Below, piece by piece: positions 53,563 to 63,072 of a stretch of DNA of 64,000 nt. Position 1 is the first letter of the stretch, and each line of letters begins with the position of its first letter. Origin of the DNA: Streptomyces sp. NBC_00691. Lineage in GTDB: Bacteria; Actinomycetota; Actinomycetes; Streptomycetales; Streptomycetaceae. The position numbers were made by a program, and so were the translations under genes. The notes beneath the pieces were generated by a model. The model was not told the origin of the DNA, did not search any database, and saw only the letters and a program-made list of their open reading frames with translations. The stretch is taken from assembly GCF_036226665.1 (NCBI RefSeq), contig NZ_CP109007.1:3264501-3328500 (forward strand). The letters run 5' to 3'.

Positions 53563-54923
53563 CGGGTCACCGCCGAACCACCGCGCGGCGCCTGCGAGCG
53601 GTCCCGCACCCGGGCCCCGGCGCCGAACCGCGCACGGGCCCGGGTACGCGCCTTGGCGTAGCCGATCGGGCCGTAGAGCATGCCGCGCCGCTCCAGCCGG
53701 GAGAGGGAGGCGGGCCAGGGATGGTGCTGGGTGCCGTGCTCGCCGGGAACACCGCCCTCGGGCGTCCCGCCCCGCTGGGCGGTCATGCTCCGGGCGTACG
53801 CGAGGCCGCGCGGCAGCCGGGCGAGCAGGGCGGGCAGCAGGCGGGGGCTGCGCACCAGGGTGGCGGTGAGGTACGCGGTGAGCCCCGCGCCGTAGCCGTA
53901 CGCCTGGTTCCGCAGGTCCTGCCAGGTGTCGCGGTGGTGGTGCCAGACGAGGGCCTCGGAGGTGTAGCGGAGGCGGAAGCCGGCGGAGAGGACGGCGACG
54001 AAGGCGTACAGGTCGTCGCCGCCGCGGGCGGCCGTCCCGGTGCCGGTCGCCGGGTCGAAGCCGCCGGCCCGGCGGAGGGCGTCGGCACGGAAGGCCATGT
54101 TGGCGCCGGAGCCGAAGCTGCCGGCGGTGAAGGGGAAGAGCGGCTCGTCGGCGGGCGGCCGCGCCGGGTCGTAGAGACGGGGCGCGAAGCCCTTGGCGAA
54201 GCCGCCGTGGGATTCCAGGAGGATCTGGGCGGGGGTGCCGAGGCGCGCGGGCAGGATCAGTCCGGTGACGCAGCCGAGGCCGGGATCGGCGGCGAAGGGC
54301 GCGGTGAGGGCGCTCAGCCAGCGCGGGTCGGCGATCACGTCGTCGTCGGTGAAGGCGACGACGCTCCCCCCGGCGGCGGCGAGGCCGGTGTTGTGGGCGG
54401 TGGCGAGACCGGGGGTGTCCTCGCGCACGTACCGGACGCGGTCGGCGTGCCCGGCGTACGTCCGGGTGACGAGTGCGTGGGTGCCGGTGGTGCGGGGCGC
54501 GTTGTCGACGACGACCACCTCGAAGTCCGGGTGGTCCTGGGCGAGCAGCGAGTCGAGGGCGCGGGCCAGGGACTCGGGGCGCTCACGGGTGGCGACGACG
54601 ACGGAGGCGCGCGGCGGAGCGGGGGCGTCGAGGCCGGGGGGCCGCGCGGCGGCGAGGCGCTCGGCGTCGGTCCCGGGCGTCCCCGCCCCGGCGAGCCGGC
54701 GCCGGGCGAGGGCGGCGAGTACCTCGGCGGGGTCCTCACCGGCGCGGACGGTGCCGACGACGGTGGCGGCGGGCCGGCCCCGGAGCCGTACGAGCGCGTA
54801 GACGTCACCCGGCACGACGGCGGGCGCGCCGGGCGCGGGCCGGAAGCCGAGGACGGGCCCGTCGGGCCCGTCGAGATCGAGCTCGGCGACGGAGAGGGGC
54901 CGGGGGGCGGTGGTGCTGCTCAT
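53559..54923 (-). CDS. Glycosyltransferase family 2 with N-terminal extension
   Basis: A 454-residue protein. Residues 1-100 are a separate N-terminal region (GDVYALVRLRGRPAATVVGTV). The GT-A domain follows: ASVVVATRERPESLARALDSLL, VVVVDNAPRTTGT, VAFTDDDVIADPRWLSAL (DDD metal site) and GSGANMAFRADALRRAGGFD. A YGYGAGLTAYLTATLV hydrophobic stretch near 360 may touch the membrane. The same N-region plus GT2 layout is common in mycofactocin- or polysaccharide-type loci. It is coupled to the deacetylase gene by an ATGA overlap. Confidence 0.87.
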   Translation of the reverse strand: MSSTTAPRPLSVAELDLDGPDGPVLGFRPAPGAPAVVPGDVYALVRLRGRPAATVVGTVRAGEDPAEVLAALARRRLAGAGTPGTDAERLAAARPPGLDAPAPPRASVVVATRERPESLARALDSLLAQDHPDFEVVVVDNAPRTTGTHALVTRTYAGHADRVRYVREDTPGLATAHNTGLAAAGGSVVAFTDDDVIADPRWLSALTAPFAADPGLGCVTGLILPARLGTPAQILLESHGGFAKGFAPRLYDPARPPADEPLFPFTAGSFGSGANMAFRADALRRAGGFDPATGTGTAARGGDDLYAFVAVLSAGFRLRYTSEALVWHHHRDTWQDLRNQAYGYGAGLTAYLTATLVRSPRLLPALLARLPRGLAYARSMTAQRGGTPEGGVPGEHGTQHHPWPASLSRLERRGMLYGPIGYAKARTRARARFGAGARVRDRSQAPRGGSAVTR

Positions 54924-55025
54924 CGGGGGTCTCCCCAGAGAAGACGTACGGACGGGGCGGGTGTCGCGTGTGCGGGGGCCGGGGGCCGCGTGCGCGCGGT
55001 CGCGGTCGGCGGCGCCGTGGCGGTG

Positions 55026-56117
55026 CTAACGGTGGCCCCGCAGACGAGCGAGGGCGTTGAGGGCGGCGCGCCCGCGGGCCGCGAGGGCCGGCCGGGTACG
55101 GACGAAGCGGTGCACGCGCAGCGGGGGCTCCCGGCGCAGCCAGTGCACCGCGCCCGGCACACCCGGCCGGACGACGGCACCCTCGTGCACCGTCAGCTCC
55201 CCCGTCTTCAGGGCGTCCTTGTACTCGGCGGCGCCGCGCCCCAGATCCAGCATCCCGATCCCGGCGGCGGCCGCAGCCTCGGCCATCCGCAGATGGAGGA
55301 CGAGGCCCGGCGAGTACTTCGCGAACTCGGGGTCGTACGCCGGGAACCAGCAGGACAGCACCGTCCGGGAGCGCAGCCCGAAGTGGGCGGCGACCGGGCG
55401 TTCCCCCACGTACAGCACGGACAGGACACCGGAACAGCCGGGCGTACGGAGCGTGTGGAGGCGGCGGACGAGCGCGCTGATCCACTCCTGGGCGAAGCGG
55501 TCGCCGCGGCCGGTCCTGCGGTACTGGGCGGACTTCCACGCCATCAGGGTGCGCAGGGCCGCCGGATCTCGCTCGTCGAAGACGAAGCGCACCTCGCCGT
55601 CCCCCTGGCGGCCGAGCTTGCGCTCCTTGGCGAGGGTGGTCCTGAGGAACTTGGGCGACTGGACGCGGAGCAGGGCCTCGTAGGCCGCGTACCCCTCACC
55701 GACGTCGATCACTGGCGAGGCGAAGGACTCGGTGGCGGCACCCTCGAAGACCGGCTGCCCGTCCTCCAGGTTGTCGAACTGCCAGACGGCGAGACCGCAG
55801 GAGCGCAGCAACGCCCGTGCGCTCGGCCGCAGTCCGGAGCGCAGGACCGCTCCCTGGCTGTCGGAGACCCCGAAGCCGATGGCGCGGCCGCCGCCGAGGA
55901 GGCCCTTCTCGTACGGGAAGAAGCCGACCGGCTCGCCGTCCTCCCACCAGACCGCGACCCGCGAACGCGGCCGGACCTCGGCGACGGCACGGGTGAACTC
56001 CGGCTCCATGAACGGATTCGCGGGCCCGCCGGCCTTGGCGCGCAGTTCCCGCCAGGCCTCGATCTCCCGCTCGCCCAGCTCCCCCGGCCGCACGACGCGC
56101 ACGTTCACAGCACTCAC
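55026..56117 (-). CDS. GNAT-fold acyltransferase of the CelD/BioF2/FemAB-like group
   Basis: A 363-residue protein with two GNAT-like halves. The second half holds VRFVFDERDPAALRTLMAWKSAQYRRTGRGDRF and LSVLYVGERPVAAHFGLRSRTVLSCWFPAYDPEFAKYSPG, the CelD-type acetyltransferase pattern; the ending GIGMLDLGRGAAEYKDALKTGE is also typical. Members act in polysaccharide loci, moving acyl or aminoacyl groups. GTG 56117 is the longest start, and GTG 56108 a close alternative. It is probably the first gene of the leftward half of the polysaccharide locus, 102 nt before the GT2 gene. Confidence 0.85.
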   Translation of the reverse strand: MSAVNVRVVRPGELGEREIEAWRELRAKAGGPANPFMEPEFTRAVAEVRPRSRVAVWWEDGEPVGFFPYEKGLLGGGRAIGFGVSDSQGAVLRSGLRPSARALLRSCGLAVWQFDNLEDGQPVFEGAATESFASPVIDVGEGYAAYEALLRVQSPKFLRTTLAKERKLGRQGDGEVRFVFDERDPAALRTLMAWKSAQYRRTGRGDRFAQEWISALVRRLHTLRTPGCSGVLSVLYVGERPVAAHFGLRSRTVLSCWFPAYDPEFAKYSPGLVLHLRMAEAAAAAGIGMLDLGRGAAEYKDALKTGELTVHEGAVVRPGVPGAVHWLRREPPLRVHRFVRTRPALAARGRAALNALARLRGHR

Positions 56118-56232
56118 CTGCCGACCCCCCGGTCTACCCCCTGAGCACTACCAGGACAGGACGGTACCGGTCCGTGGTCACCCGCGGCAGGGATACTGGG
56201 CCTTTCCGTGATCAACCCGTGAAGGAGCAGAC

Positions 56233-56325
56233 ATGACGGGTATCCGTGGTGATCAAGAGGCTCGCGGGGCGGACAAGTTGGACGAGTCCTGCGAGCCGCG
56301 CCTGCCGCTCGGGGGTCTTCGATGA
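56233..56325 (+). CDS. 30-residue ORF coupled to the VOC gene
   Basis: An ORF of 30 codons from ATG 56233 with a strong AAGGAG 6-7 nt upstream. Its TGA overlaps the ATG of the VOC gene (ATGA). The product starts MTGIRGDQEARGADKLDE and ends RLPLGGLR, with one Cys, hydrophilic. Such a good ribosome site and overlap imply it is translated and that it delivers ribosomes to the VOC start, which has no site of its own. It may be a leader peptide, a small protein, or the remnant of a longer gene. Confidence 0.55.
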   Translation: MTGIRGDQEARGADKLDESCEPRLPLGGLR

Positions 56326-56672
56326 CGATCCGCCGCGCGGTCCCCAACCTCAGGACCGCCTCCCCCGGGGAGAACCGCGACTTCTACGCGCTGCTCGGGT
56401 TCGAGGCGGTGATGGACCACGGCTGGATCACCACCCTCGCCTCCCCGTCGGCCCCCACCGCCCAGATCAGCCTGATGACCCACGACCTGACCGCCCCGGT
56501 CACCCCGGACCTGAGCGTGGAGGTCGACGACGTGGACGCGGCGTACGCGACGGTACGGGCGTCGGGCGCCGAGATCGTCCACCCGCTGACCGACGAGCCC
56601 TGGGGCGTGCGCCGCTTCTTCGCCCGGGACCCGGACGGCCGGGTGATCAACGTCCTGGGTCACCGGTCCTGA
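56322..56672 (+). CDS. VOC-superfamily (glyoxalase/bleomycin resistance-like) protein
   Basis: A 116-residue vicinal-oxygen-chelate protein. RRAVPNLRTASPGENRDFYALLGFEAVMDHGWI is the first beta-alpha-beta module. DLSVEVDDVDAAYATVRASGAEIVHPLTDEPWG, then RRFFARDPDGRVINVLGH, is the second. It is one domain pair, probably a dimer. Substrate unknown. Its ATG is reached by coupling from the mini-ORF. It converges with the lipoprotein gene, 24 nt between stops. Confidence 0.87.
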   Translation: MTIRRAVPNLRTASPGENRDFYALLGFEAVMDHGWITTLASPSAPTAQISLMTHDLTAPVTPDLSVEVDDVDAAYATVRASGAEIVHPLTDEPWGVRRFFARDPDGRVINVLGHRS

Positions 56673-56696
56673 AGGCTGAGCCCGCCCCGGCCGGGC

Positions 56697-57413
56697 TCAG
56701 CCGCGGCGCTTCACGTCCGTGCAGTACACCGCCGGGTGGGCGCCGTACGGGTCGAAGGTCGTGCGCGTGCCGTCGTAGGTGCCGTCGAGGCACAGCTCGC
56801 CGCCCCGGAGGTCGAGGGTGAACTCCACCCTTCCCCCGACCTCCTCGGGGCCGTGGAGACGGTAGGGGAGGTCGTAGCCGATCTCGGCGAGGGCCTTCTC
56901 GACGTGGGCCGCGGTCGGGTCGCCTGACCCGTCCAGGGCCTTCGCTATACGGCTGCCGTGACCAAGCGCCGCACACTCCTCGGTGTCACCCAACTCGACC
57001 TCCTGACGCACGCGTTCGAAGTTCCAGGAGGTATCGCCGAGCGGGGGGAGGTCCTTGACGGGAGCGGGGGCCGCCGAGTCACCGGGGCGGGGCGGCGGCT
57101 GCACGCCCGGGGACTCGGCGGGGAGGCCCTCGGAGCTCCGCTCGCAGGGCGCGGCGACGTCGGTCAGGAGTCTCATGAACGCGACCGCCGCCCTCCCCTC
57201 CTCGACGGTGAGGGCGGGGTCGTCCATGGGGTCGGGCCTCGCCTCGGTGGGCGTGGGCGAGACGGTCGGCGTCGCGGTCATGACGGCCCCCGCCGCCACC
57301 TCGCTCCCCGCCCTCTCCGTACCGCAGGCCGTGAGGGCCAGGGCGCACAGCGCCGCCGCGAGTGCACCGCCGACTCGCATGGTCTTCACGATGGTTGAGC
57401 GCTCTGAAGTCAT
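56697..57413 (-). CDS. Secreted lipoprotein, function unknown
   Basis: A 238-residue protein with a lipoprotein signal peptide; the lipobox LTAC is near residue 30 (LAAALCALALTACGTE). A Thr/Pro-rich linker follows, then a globular C-terminal domain with Cys residues (ECAALGHG, LCLDGTYDGTR, YCTDVKRRG) that could pair outside the cell. I recognise no family. ATG 57413 is the longest start; ATG 57380 (MRVGG) would give a more usual signal-peptide length. Confidence 0.72.
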   Translation of the reverse strand: MTSERSTIVKTMRVGGALAAALCALALTACGTERAGSEVAAGAVMTATPTVSPTPTEARPDPMDDPALTVEEGRAAVAFMRLLTDVAAPCERSSEGLPAESPGVQPPPRPGDSAAPAPVKDLPPLGDTSWNFERVRQEVELGDTEECAALGHGSRIAKALDGSGDPTAAHVEKALAEIGYDLPYRLHGPEEVGGRVEFTLDLRGGELCLDGTYDGTRTTFDPYGAHPAVYCTDVKRRG

Positions 57414-57482
57414 GCCCGGAGTCTGTACCCGGCCGTCCGGGCCGCACCTGAGTACGGCTACTCAACCGCCGCGTACGCGTGC

Positions 57483-58730
57483 TCAGACCACCCGTACGCC
57501 CGCCCGCCAGACCTCCGTGACCAGCGGGACGCCCGGGCGGTAGGCCAGGTGCACATGGGACGGGGCGTCGAGGAACACGAGGTCGGCGCGCGTGCCGGGC
57601 GCCAGCCGCCCGACGTCCGTGCGGCGCAGGGCCGCCGCGCCGCCCGCCGTCGCCGACCAGACCGCCTCGTCCGGCGTCATGCCCATGTCCCGTACCGCGA
57701 GGGCGACGCAGAACGGCACCGAGGACGTGAAGGACGAACCCGGGTTGCAGTCCGTGGACAGGGCGACCGTCACGCCCGCGTCCAGGAGGCGGCGGGCGTC
57801 CGGCCACTGCGCGCGGGTGGAGAACTCCGCGCCCGGGAGGAGCGTCGCGACCGTCGAGCCGTTCGCCAGCGCGTCCACGTCGGCGTCCGTCAGGTGCGTG
57901 CAGTGGTCCGCGCTCGCCGCGTCCAGCTCCACCGCGAGCTGGACGCCGGGGCCGTACGTGAGCTGGTTGGCGTGCACCCGGGGGTGCAGGCCCTTCGCCT
58001 TGCCGGCGGTCAGGATTGCCCGCGCCTGGTCGCCGTCGAAGGCGCCCTTCTCGCAGAAGACGTCCACCCAGCGGGCGTACGGGGCGCACGCGTCCAGCAT
58101 CTCGCCCGTCACCAGGGCCACGTACGCGGCCGGGTCGTCGGCGTGGTCCGGGGAGACGATGTGCGCGCCGAGGTAGGTGACCTCGTCGGTGTGCTCGGCC
58201 GCGATGCGCAGCGCGCGGGCCTCGTCCTCGACCGTGAGGCCGTAGCCGGACTTGGTCTCGAAGGTCGTCGTGCCCTGGCGGAGGGCCTCGCGGAGGTAGC
58301 GGGCGACGTTCGCCGAGAGCTCGTCGTCGGTCGCCGCGCGGGTCGCCGCGACGGTGGTGCGGATGCCGCCGGCCTTGTAGGGCTGGCCGGACATGCGGGC
58401 GTTGAACTCGGCGGTGCGGTCGCCGGCGAAGACGAGGTGGGAGTGGGAGTCGACGAAGCCGGGGATCACCGCCCGTCCACCGGCGTCGACCCTGTTGTCA
58501 GTGGCCGGTGCTTTGCTGGATTCACCGACCCAGACGATGCGGTCGCCGTCGATGACGACGGCCGCGTCCTGGATCAGGCCGAGAGGGGTTCCATCACCGA
58601 GAGAGGGGTCGTTGGTGACGAGACTGGCGATGTTGACGATGGCCGTGGCGGCCGTCGCCACGGCGCTGTTCGCGCTCGTGGGGGCGGGGCTCGCCACCGG
58701 GTTGTTCGTCGCCGCGGGGCCGCTGTTCAT
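57483..58730 (-). CDS. hutI: Imidazolonepropionase
   Basis: A 415-residue metal-dependent amidohydrolase that opens 4-imidazolone-5-propionate to N-formimino-L-glutamate, the third step of histidine degradation. [22 protein letters not shown] holds the HxH metal site. [31 protein letters not shown] and [15 protein letters not shown] follow, all typical of HutI. The first 35 residues are a low-complexity Ala/Ser/Thr extension; the family core starts near [11 protein letters not shown]. It is last in the hutU-to-hutI operon. Confidence 0.94.
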   Translation of the reverse strand: MNSGPAATNNPVASPAPTSANSAVATAATAIVNIASLVTNDPSLGDGTPLGLIQDAAVVIDGDRIVWVGESSKAPATDNRVDAGGRAVIPGFVDSHSHLVFAGDRTAEFNARMSGQPYKAGGIRTTVAATRAATDDELSANVARYLREALRQGTTTFETKSGYGLTVEDEARALRIAAEHTDEVTYLGAHIVSPDHADDPAAYVALVTGEMLDACAPYARWVDVFCEKGAFDGDQARAILTAGKAKGLHPRVHANQLTYGPGVQLAVELDAASADHCTHLTDADVDALANGSTVATLLPGAEFSTRAQWPDARRLLDAGVTVALSTDCNPGSSFTSSVPFCVALAVRDMGMTPDEAVWSATAGGAAALRRTDVGRLAPGTRADLVFLDAPSHVHLAYRPGVPLVTEVWRAGVRVV

Positions 58731-58747
58731 CGTGAGAGGGGTCTCCT

Positions 58748-60088
58748 TCAGCCGCGCAGGGCGGCGATCGAATCGGCGAGGGCCCGGGCGACGTCCGGCA
58801 CGGAGTCGTGGACCCCGTCCCGTACGACGTGCCGTCCGCCCACGACCGTGTGCCGGACGTCCGCTGCCGACGCTGCGAATACCGCCGTCTCGGCTCCCAG
58901 ACGCGGTACCGGTCCCGCTGTCCTGACCGAGTCCAGCGCGATCGTCGTGAAGTCGGCGAGGGCGCCGGACTCCAGGGTGCCCGCGTCGGGCCGGCCGAGG
59001 GCCGCGTGGCCGTCCGCCGTGGCCGCGCGCAGGAGCGCCGCCGCCGTCCAGTGACCCCGGGTGCGGGTGCGGAGGCGTTCGTTCAGTTCCATGGCGCGCG
59101 CCTCCTCCAGGAGGTCGATCACCGCGTGGCTGTCGCTGCCCAGGGAGAGCGGGGAGCCGGCCCGCTGGAGGGCGACGGCCGGGCCGATGCCGTCGGCGAG
59201 GTCCCGTTCCGTGGTGGGGCACATGCACGTGCCGGTGGCCGTCGAGCCGATGAGGGCGATGTCGGCGTCCGTCATGTGGGTGTTGTGGACGCCCGTCGTG
59301 CGGGCTCCGAGCACGCCGTGGTCGGCCAGGAGCTGAGTGGGCGTGCGGCCGTGGGCGGCCAGGCAGGCGTCGTTCTCGGCGGTCTGCTCGGAGAGGTGGA
59401 CGTGGAGGGGGGCCTGCCGGTCCTGGGCCCAGCGGGCCACCGTCGACAGCTGGTCCGCGGGGACCGCGCGGACGGAGTGGATCGCCGCCCCGACGCGTAC
59501 GCCGTCCCGTTCCTTGAGGGCGCTCACCCGCTCGGCCCAGGCGTCGGCCGTGCCGTCGGAGAAGCGGAGCTGGTGCCGGTCGGGTGCGGCGCCGAAGCCG
59601 GCGGAGAGGTACGCCGTGTCGAGGAGGGTGATACGGATGCCCGCCTCGCCGGCCGCGGCGATCAGGGCCTCGCCCATGGCGTTGGGGTCGGCGTACGGGG
59701 TGCCGCCGGGCGCGTGGTGGAGGTAGTGGAACTCGCCGACGGCCGTGATGCCCGCCAGCGCCATCTCCGCGTACACGGCGCGGGCGAGGGCGAAGTAGCT
59801 GTCGGGGTCCAGGCGCTGGGCCACGTTGTACATGACCTCGCGCCAGGTCCAGAACGTGCCGGAGCCGACCTGGACCGTGCCGCGGAGGGCGCGGTGGAAG
59901 GCGTGCGAGTGGGCGTTGGCGAGACCGGGGACCGTGAGGCCGCGGAGGGTGACGGCGCCGGGAGGCGGGGCGTCCACCCCGGTGCGGACGGCCGCGATCC
60001 GGCCGTCGGAGTCCACGTCCAGGGCCACGCCCGGCTCGACGTTGGTGTCGAGCCAGGCGTGTTCCAGCCAGTACGTCGTCAGCGGCAC
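58748..60088 (-). CDS. hutF: Formimidoylglutamate deiminase
   Basis: A 446-residue amidohydrolase that turns N-formimino-glutamate into N-formyl-glutamate and ammonia. [21 protein letters not shown] holds the HxH zinc site. [43 protein letters not shown] and [21 protein letters not shown] complete the family pattern. GTG 60088 has GGAGGAG about 4-9 nt upstream and overlaps the M20 gene by 10 nt. Its presence fixes the histidine route as the HutF/formylglutamate branch rather than direct HutG. Confidence 0.93.
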   Translation of the reverse strand: MPLTTYWLEHAWLDTNVEPGVALDVDSDGRIAAVRTGVDAPPPGAVTLRGLTVPGLANAHSHAFHRALRGTVQVGSGTFWTWREVMYNVAQRLDPDSYFALARAVYAEMALAGITAVGEFHYLHHAPGGTPYADPNAMGEALIAAAGEAGIRITLLDTAYLSAGFGAAPDRHQLRFSDGTADAWAERVSALKERDGVRVGAAIHSVRAVPADQLSTVARWAQDRQAPLHVHLSEQTAENDACLAAHGRTPTQLLADHGVLGARTTGVHNTHMTDADIALIGSTATGTCMCPTTERDLADGIGPAVALQRAGSPLSLGSDSHAVIDLLEEARAMELNERLRTRTRGHWTAAALLRAATADGHAALGRPDAGTLESGALADFTTIALDSVRTAGPVPRLGAETAVFAASAADVRHTVVGGRHVVRDGVHDSVPDVARALADSIAALRG

Positions 60089-61296
60089 GCCAGCTCCTCC
60101 AGTACGTCGGCGAGTGCGAGGACCCCGGCCACGCAGTCGTCCTCGGCCGCGAACTCGGCCGGGGAGTGCGAGACGCCGCTGGGGTTCCGTACGAACAGCA
60201 TGGCGGTCGGAATCGATTCGGAGAGGATTCCCGCGTCGTGTCCGGCGCCGGTGCCGAGGACCGGGACCTTTCCGGACTCGCCCAGGATCCGGGACAGCTC
60301 GTCGCGCAGGGCGTGCGAGAAGTCCACGACCGGGGTGAAGGACTCCCGGACGACCGTGAGGTCGATGCCGTGGCGTCGGGCGTAGTCGTGGGCCGCCGTC
60401 TCGACGCCCGTCACGACCGTGTCGAGCGAGTCCTGGTCGGCGGCGCGGGCGTCGAGCCAGCCGCGGACGAGGGACGGGATGGCGTTGACGCCGTTCGGCT
60501 CGACCGCGATCTTGCCGAAGGTGGCGACGGCGCCGGCCAGCTCGGCCTCGCGGCGGGCGGCGAGGACCGTCTCCGCGTAGGTGAGCATCGGGTCGCGGCG
60601 GTCGACCAGGCGGGTGGTGCCCGCGTGGTTGGCCTCGCCCGCGAAGTCGTACCGCCAGCGGCCGTGCGGCCAGATGGAGGAGGCGATGCCGACGGAGTCC
60701 CCGGACAGGTCGAGGGCACGGCCCTGCTCGACGTGGAGTTCGACGAAGGCGCCGACACGGGCGAGCCGTTCGGGGTCCGGGCCGATGGCGGAGGGGTCGT
60801 ACCCGGCCGCCTCCATGGCCTGCGGGAGGGTGATCCCGTCGGCGTCGCGCAGCTCGTACGCCTGCTCCTTCGTCAGCCGGCCGGCGGTGAGCCGGGAGCC
60901 GACGCAGGCGAGGCCGAAGCGGGCGCCCTCCTCGTCGCCGAAGTTGGTGATGGCGAGCGGACGCCTGAACGACACACCGCGCGAGCGGAGTTCGTCGAGG
61001 GCGGCGAAGGCGGAGACGACACCGAGCGGGCCGTCGAACGCGCCGCCGTCCGGGACGGAGTCCAGGTGGGAGCCGGTGACGACGGCGTCTCCCGCCGTGG
61101 GGTCGCCGAGCCAGGCCCACTGGTTGCCGTTGCGGTCGGTCTCGACGTCCATGCGGCGGGCCTCGGCCTGCATGCGGAACCAGAGGCGGCAGTCGGCGTC
61201 CGCCCCGGTCCAGGCGTAGCGCCGGTAGCCGCCGGAGGCGGCGCTGCGGCCGATGGGCCGCAGCGACCGCCACATGGCCTGGAAGGTGGCACTCAC
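60079..61296 (-). CDS. M20-family amidohydrolase (allantoate/carbamoyl type), candidate N-formylglutamate hydrolase
   Basis: A 405-residue di-metal hydrolase of the allantoate amidohydrolase / N-carbamoyl-L-amino acid hydrolase family. The metal ligands are all present: His and Asp in [18 protein letters not shown], Glu-Glu in [10 protein letters not shown], His in [10 protein letters not shown], and His in GAGHDAGIL. It lies between hutU and hutF with overlaps on both sides (4 nt and 10 nt), exactly where the last enzyme of histidine degradation is needed. No HutG homologue is in the window. I infer that it hydrolyses N-formylglutamate to glutamate and formate. Annotation by family alone would say allantoate amidohydrolase. 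Confidence 0.88.
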   Translation of the reverse strand: MSATFQAMWRSLRPIGRSAASGGYRRYAWTGADADCRLWFRMQAEARRMDVETDRNGNQWAWLGDPTAGDAVVTGSHLDSVPDGGAFDGPLGVVSAFAALDELRSRGVSFRRPLAITNFGDEEGARFGLACVGSRLTAGRLTKEQAYELRDADGITLPQAMEAAGYDPSAIGPDPERLARVGAFVELHVEQGRALDLSGDSVGIASSIWPHGRWRYDFAGEANHAGTTRLVDRRDPMLTYAETVLAARREAELAGAVATFGKIAVEPNGVNAIPSLVRGWLDARAADQDSLDTVVTGVETAAHDYARRHGIDLTVVRESFTPVVDFSHALRDELSRILGESGKVPVLGTGAGHDAGILSESIPTAMLFVRNPSGVSHSPAEFAAEDDCVAGVLALADVLEELACR

Positions 61297-62969
61297 GCCG
61301 AGGCCTCGTCGTCGGAGCCCTCGCGCATCGGGACGCGGACGCCCTTCTCGTCGGCGACCCGCTCGGCGATGTCGTAGCCGGCGTCGACGTGGCGGATGAC
61401 GCCCATGCCGGGGTCGTTCGTCAGGACGCGGCGGATCTTCTCGCCCGCGAGCTTCGTGCCGTCGGCGACCGAGACCTGGCCGGCGTGGATGGAGCGGCCC
61501 ATGCCGACGCCGCCGCCGTGGTGGATGGAGACCCAGGAGGCGCCGGAGGCGACGTTCACCATGGCGTTGAGGAGCGGCCAGTCGGCGATGGCGTCGGAGC
61601 CGTCGAGCATGGCCTCGGTCTCGCGGTACGGGGAGGCCACCGAGCCGCAGTCGAGGTGGTCGCGGCCGATCGCGAGGGGCGCGGCGAGGGTGCCGTCGCC
61701 GACCATGTCGTTGAACATGTCGCCGGCCTTGTCGCGCTCGCCCTGGCCGAGCCAGCAGATGCGGGCGGGCAGGCCCTGGAAGTGGACGCGCTCGCCGGCC
61801 ATCTTGATCCAGCGGTGCAGGGACTCGTTCTCCGGGAAGAGGTCGAGGATCGCCTTGTCCGTCTTGTGGATGTCCGAGGCCTCGCCGGAGAGGGCCGCCC
61901 AGCGGAACGGGCCCTTGCCCTCGCAGAACAGCGGGCGGATGTAGGCGGGGACGAAGCCGGGGAAGGCGAACGCCCGGTCGTAGCCGGCCAGCTGGGCCTC
62001 GCCGCGGATCGAGTTGCCGTAGTCGAAGACCTCGGCGCCCGCGTCCATGAAGCCGACCATGGCCTCGACGTGCCTGGCCATCGACTCACGGGCGCGGGTG
62101 GTGAAGCCCGCCGGGTCCTTGGCGGCCGCGTCGGCCATGTCCTCGAAGGCCACGCCGACCGGGAGGTAGGCCAGCGGGTCGTGGGCGGAGGTCTGGTCCG
62201 TCACGATGTCGATCGGGGCGCCCTCGGCGAGCATCTGCGGGAGCAGCTCGGCGGCGTTGCCGAGGAGGCCGATGGAGAGCGGACGGCGGGCGTCGCGGGC
62301 CTCCGTGGCCAGCTGGAGCGCGTGGGCGAGGCTGTCGGCCTTCACGTCCAGGTAGCGGTGCTCGATGCGGCGCTCGATGGCGCGCGGGTCGACGTCGACG
62401 CAGATCGCGACGCCGTCGTTCATCGTCACGGCGAGCGGCTGGGCGCCGCCCATGCCGCCGAGGCCGGCGGTGAGGGTGATGGTGCCGGCCAGGGTGCCGT
62501 TGAACTTCTTGGCCGCGACGGCGGCGAAGGTCTCGTACGTGCCCTGGAGGATGCCCTGGGTGCCGATGTAGATCCAGGACCCGGCGGTCATCTGGCCGTA
62601 CATGGTGAGGCCGAGGTGCTCCAGGCGGCGGAACTCCTCCCAGTTGGCCCAGTCGCCGACCAGGTTGGAGTTGGCGAGGAGGACGCGCGGGGCCCACTCG
62701 TGGGTCTGCATGACGCCGACGGGGCGGCCGGACTGGACGAGCATCGTCTCGTCCTGCTTCAGCGTCCGGAGCGTGCGGACCATGGCGTCGAAGGAGCGCC
62801 AGTCGCGGGCGGCCTTGCCGGTGCCGCCGTAGACGACGAGCTTGTCGGGGTGCTCGGCGACCTCGGGGTCGAGGTTGTTCTGGAGCATCCGGAGGGCGGC
62901 TTCCTGCTGCCATCCCAGGGCGCTCAGTTCCGTACCGCGAGCCGCTCGGACGGGGCGGGGTCCTGACAT
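61293..62969 (-). CDS. hutU: Urocanate hydratase
   Basis: A 558-residue urocanase that uses tightly bound NAD+ to hydrate urocanate to imidazolonepropionate. [56 protein letters not shown] (NAD-binding glycine-rich loop) and [20 protein letters not shown] (catalytic Cys region) are all present. ATG 62969 has GAGGAGG about 9 nt upstream. It is first gene of the hut operon. The histidine ammonia-lyase gene (hutH) is not in the window. Confidence 0.96.
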   Translation of the reverse strand: MSGPRPVRAARGTELSALGWQQEAALRMLQNNLDPEVAEHPDKLVVYGGTGKAARDWRSFDAMVRTLRTLKQDETMLVQSGRPVGVMQTHEWAPRVLLANSNLVGDWANWEEFRRLEHLGLTMYGQMTAGSWIYIGTQGILQGTYETFAAVAAKKFNGTLAGTITLTAGLGGMGGAQPLAVTMNDGVAICVDVDPRAIERRIEHRYLDVKADSLAHALQLATEARDARRPLSIGLLGNAAELLPQMLAEGAPIDIVTDQTSAHDPLAYLPVGVAFEDMADAAAKDPAGFTTRARESMARHVEAMVGFMDAGAEVFDYGNSIRGEAQLAGYDRAFAFPGFVPAYIRPLFCEGKGPFRWAALSGEASDIHKTDKAILDLFPENESLHRWIKMAGERVHFQGLPARICWLGQGERDKAGDMFNDMVGDGTLAAPLAIGRDHLDCGSVASPYRETEAMLDGSDAIADWPLLNAMVNVASGASWVSIHHGGGVGMGRSIHAGQVSVADGTKLAGEKIRRVLTNDPGMGVIRHVDAGYDIAERVADEKGVRVPMREGSDDEASA

Positions 62970-62997
62970 GGGGGTGCCTCCTCGGATGTCGTTCAGA

Positions 62998-63034
62998 TAT
63001 TCACATCCTCGCGCTATGAATAGTTGTAGTCAAC
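62998..63034 (-). promoter_or_regulatory. hut promoter with overlapping inverted repeat
   Basis: On the minus strand TTGACT (63028-63033) and GAGGAT (63005-63010) are 17 nt apart, about 35 nt before the hutU ATG. An exact inverted repeat TATTCA (62998-63003) / TGAATA (63017-63022) straddles the -10, and a second short dyad GTTG/CAAC (63023-63034) covers the -35. A repressor bound here would block polymerase. The regulator is unknown. Confidence 0.5.
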
Positions 63035-63072
63035 AGCTGCGGGGGCGGCCATCCCGGTGATGGGATGGATCC

